A stretch of 40,233 bases of DNA, taken from positions 1 through 40,233 of the forward strand of contig LNZM01000022.1 of the NCBI GenBank assembly GCA_002007295.1, written 5' to 3'. The first letter of the stretch is position 1; each line of letters starts with the position of its first letter. The DNA comes from Candidatus Epulonipiscioides saccharophilum. Lineage in GTDB: Bacteria > Bacillota > Clostridia > Lachnospirales > Cellulosilyticaceae. Of this stretch, positions 38,531 to 40,233 are shown piece by piece. The notes beneath the pieces were generated by a model, which ran no database searches, had not been told where the DNA came from, and worked only from the letters and a program-made list of their open reading frames with translations. Position numbers and translations under genes: made by a program.

Positions 38531-38735
38531 TTAATACCAATTTCATTGCCAATTGCATAGTTATTTTTCAAGCCAATTTACTACTAATTGCATAATTATT
38601 TTTTACGCCACTTTACTGCTCGCATAATTATTTTTTACGCCTCTTTACTGCTCGCATAGTTATTTTTCGAGCCAATTTATTGCTAATTGCATAATTATTT
38701 TTTACGCCTCTTTACTGCTAATCGCATAGTTATTT
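38531..38735. repeat. Six 32-35 bp tandem units running into the stop codon of Sel1 gene 2
   Basis: ttttacgcctctttactgctaattgcataattatt-like units at about 38531, 38566, 38601, 38633, 38665, 38700. Confidence 0.93.
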
Positions 38736-39830
38736 TTTCAAATTTTTTAAGGCTTCGATTGCTTCTTCAAAATCTTGTTTGGCAGCCTTTTTGTACCATC
38801 GTTCTGCTTTATTTATGTTAATAGGATAAACGATACCCTGCTCATAACATTGGCCTAAAAGATATTGAGCGATAGCGTTATCTAATTTGGCGGCCTTTTC
38901 TAAATATTCTACAGACTTTTCCCAACTGTGCATTACGCCTATTCCGGATTTATAGCATTCGGCCAATTCCAAATACGCATCGTCACTTCCATTATCGGCG
39001 GCCGCTCGTAGCCAAAGTACTCCATAGAAATCACTTTGTGGTACGCCCTCACCACCTAAGTAAAATGCACCCATCATAACTTGTGCCAGTGCTAGATTTT
39101 GCTCTGCGGCTTTTCTGCAAAGTTCTACAGCCTTTCGTATGTTTTTTTGTACTCCTTCACCCTCATAATAGCACATAGCTAAATTCATTTGAGCCATAGG
39201 ATCTTGTAAATTAGATGCTTTTTTAAAATATTCAATAGCTTTATTTTTATTTTTTGCTACTCCATCCCCTTCTCGATAACATTCACCCAAGTCATTTAAT
39301 GCTAGTGTATGGTTTTGTTTAGCAGCTTTTTCGTATAATTCTATAGCTTTATGAATATCGTCTTTTACGCCCTCACCAAATTTGTAATATAAGCCTAAAT
39401 TATATTGCGCTTCGGCCAGTCCTTTATTGGCAGCACGTTGATAATATTCAAAAGCTTTATGTTTATTTTTATTTACTCCTATACCAGCTTCGTAACAATC
39501 ACCCAAATTTAATTCCGCTTTTGCATAACCTTGTTCTGCTGATTTTTCATACCATGAAAATGCTAATTTAAAATCTCGTTTAATTTCAAATCCATACTCA
39601 TAGCATTCACCTAAATTATTTTGAGCCTCCGCATTACCATTTAAAGCATCTTCCATAATTTCATTTAGAATACTATTTAACGTTAACATTTCTTCGTCTC
39701 TATCCGAAATGCTCAAATGCTCCATATTATAAATTTCTCCTTTAGGATGAGAAATTTTATTAATAGCAGTCGGCGTTCTCGGAGTCGTTTTTTGCTTTTT
39801 AAATTCAATAATTGATGCCATATTTTTCAT
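38730..39830 (-). CDS. Sel1-like repeat protein
   Basis: About eight A...LG.CY..G.GV..N..KA...Y.KAA repeats. Confidence 0.93.
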   Translation of the reverse strand: MKNMASIIEFKKQKTTPRTPTAINKISHPKGEIYNMEHLSISDRDEEMLTLNSILNEIMEDALNGNAEAQNNLGECYEYGFEIKRDFKLAFSWYEKSAEQGYAKAELNLGDCYEAGIGVNKNKHKAFEYYQRAANKGLAEAQYNLGLYYKFGEGVKDDIHKAIELYEKAAKQNHTLALNDLGECYREGDGVAKNKNKAIEYFKKASNLQDPMAQMNLAMCYYEGEGVQKNIRKAVELCRKAAEQNLALAQVMMGAFYLGGEGVPQSDFYGVLWLRAAADNGSDDAYLELAECYKSGIGVMHSWEKSVEYLEKAAKLDNAIAQYLLGQCYEQGIVYPININKAERWYKKAAKQDFEEAIEALKNLKK

Positions 39831-39871
39831 TCCTTTTCTTAATCTTAGTTTATAAATGATTTTATACTAAC

Positions 39872-40130
39872 AAAGTATTAACTTGGCCAAAGTATTGTAT
39901 GTTATACTAAAAAGAATTCATTGGGCCAAAGTATTCTAGACAGCTAAAAAGTATTAACTGGGCCACAGTATTCTATATTATACTAAAAAGTGTTAACTGG
40001 GCAAGGTATTCTATGCAACTAAAAAGTATTAGCTAGGCCAAATTATTCTAGACAGTTAAAAAGTATTAGCTGGGCTACGGTATTCTAGACAGCTAAAAAA
40101 TATTAGCTGGACCACAGTGTGATATATATT
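39872..40130. repeat. Seven-copy 36-39 bp tandem array upstream of Sel1 gene 2
   Basis: aaagtattagctgggccacagtattctagacagcta-type units at 39872, 39911, 39948, 39987, 40023, 40060, 40098. Confidence 0.92.
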
Positions 40131-40233
40131 ATAGTGCGACACGTTGCGATATGAAAAGTATCGTCTAAATCTTGAAATATAAGATTAAAAGAACTAATAA
40201 TCTGAACAATCGAATGATAGGGTAACGCCTTGA

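Overview
AT-rich Firmicutes/Clostridia-type chromosomal window; the gene families suggest a gut or marine polysaccharide degrader (lineage is inference). It carries about 30 credible protein genes: a clan GH-A/GH86-like agarase-type enzyme, a heparinase II/III-type lyase, a GH18 chitinase-like protein, a GH30 glycosidase, two Sel1-repeat proteins, a BspA-type LRR protein, a complete livKHMGF operon, an orphan GlnQ-type ATPase, an orphan sugar SBP, and a housekeeping block (acpP, plsX, rpmF, ackA, pta, tmcAL, coaD, rsmD). There are three tRNAs (Ser-UGA, Pro-UGG, Gly-GCC) and a 2[4Fe-4S] ferredoxin missed by the ORF track. The main unusual signal is in the intergenic DNA. At seven loci or more (Sel1 no. 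1, heparinase-like lyase, esterase, glnQ, acpP, ackA, Sel1 no. 2), the last tens to ~120 bp of the gene, including or abutting its stop codon, are repeated just downstream. Three of these copies have decayed with in-frame nonsense codons. They occur beside mosaic REP-like hairpin repeats (CTCTCAGTCAGCTTCGCTGACA / GCTCTCC...GGAGAGCC) and several short tandem arrays. A pair of 84-bp elements brackets a GNAT gene that has a promoter-embedded 16-bp palindrome. All alignments were done by eye; no database search was possible.
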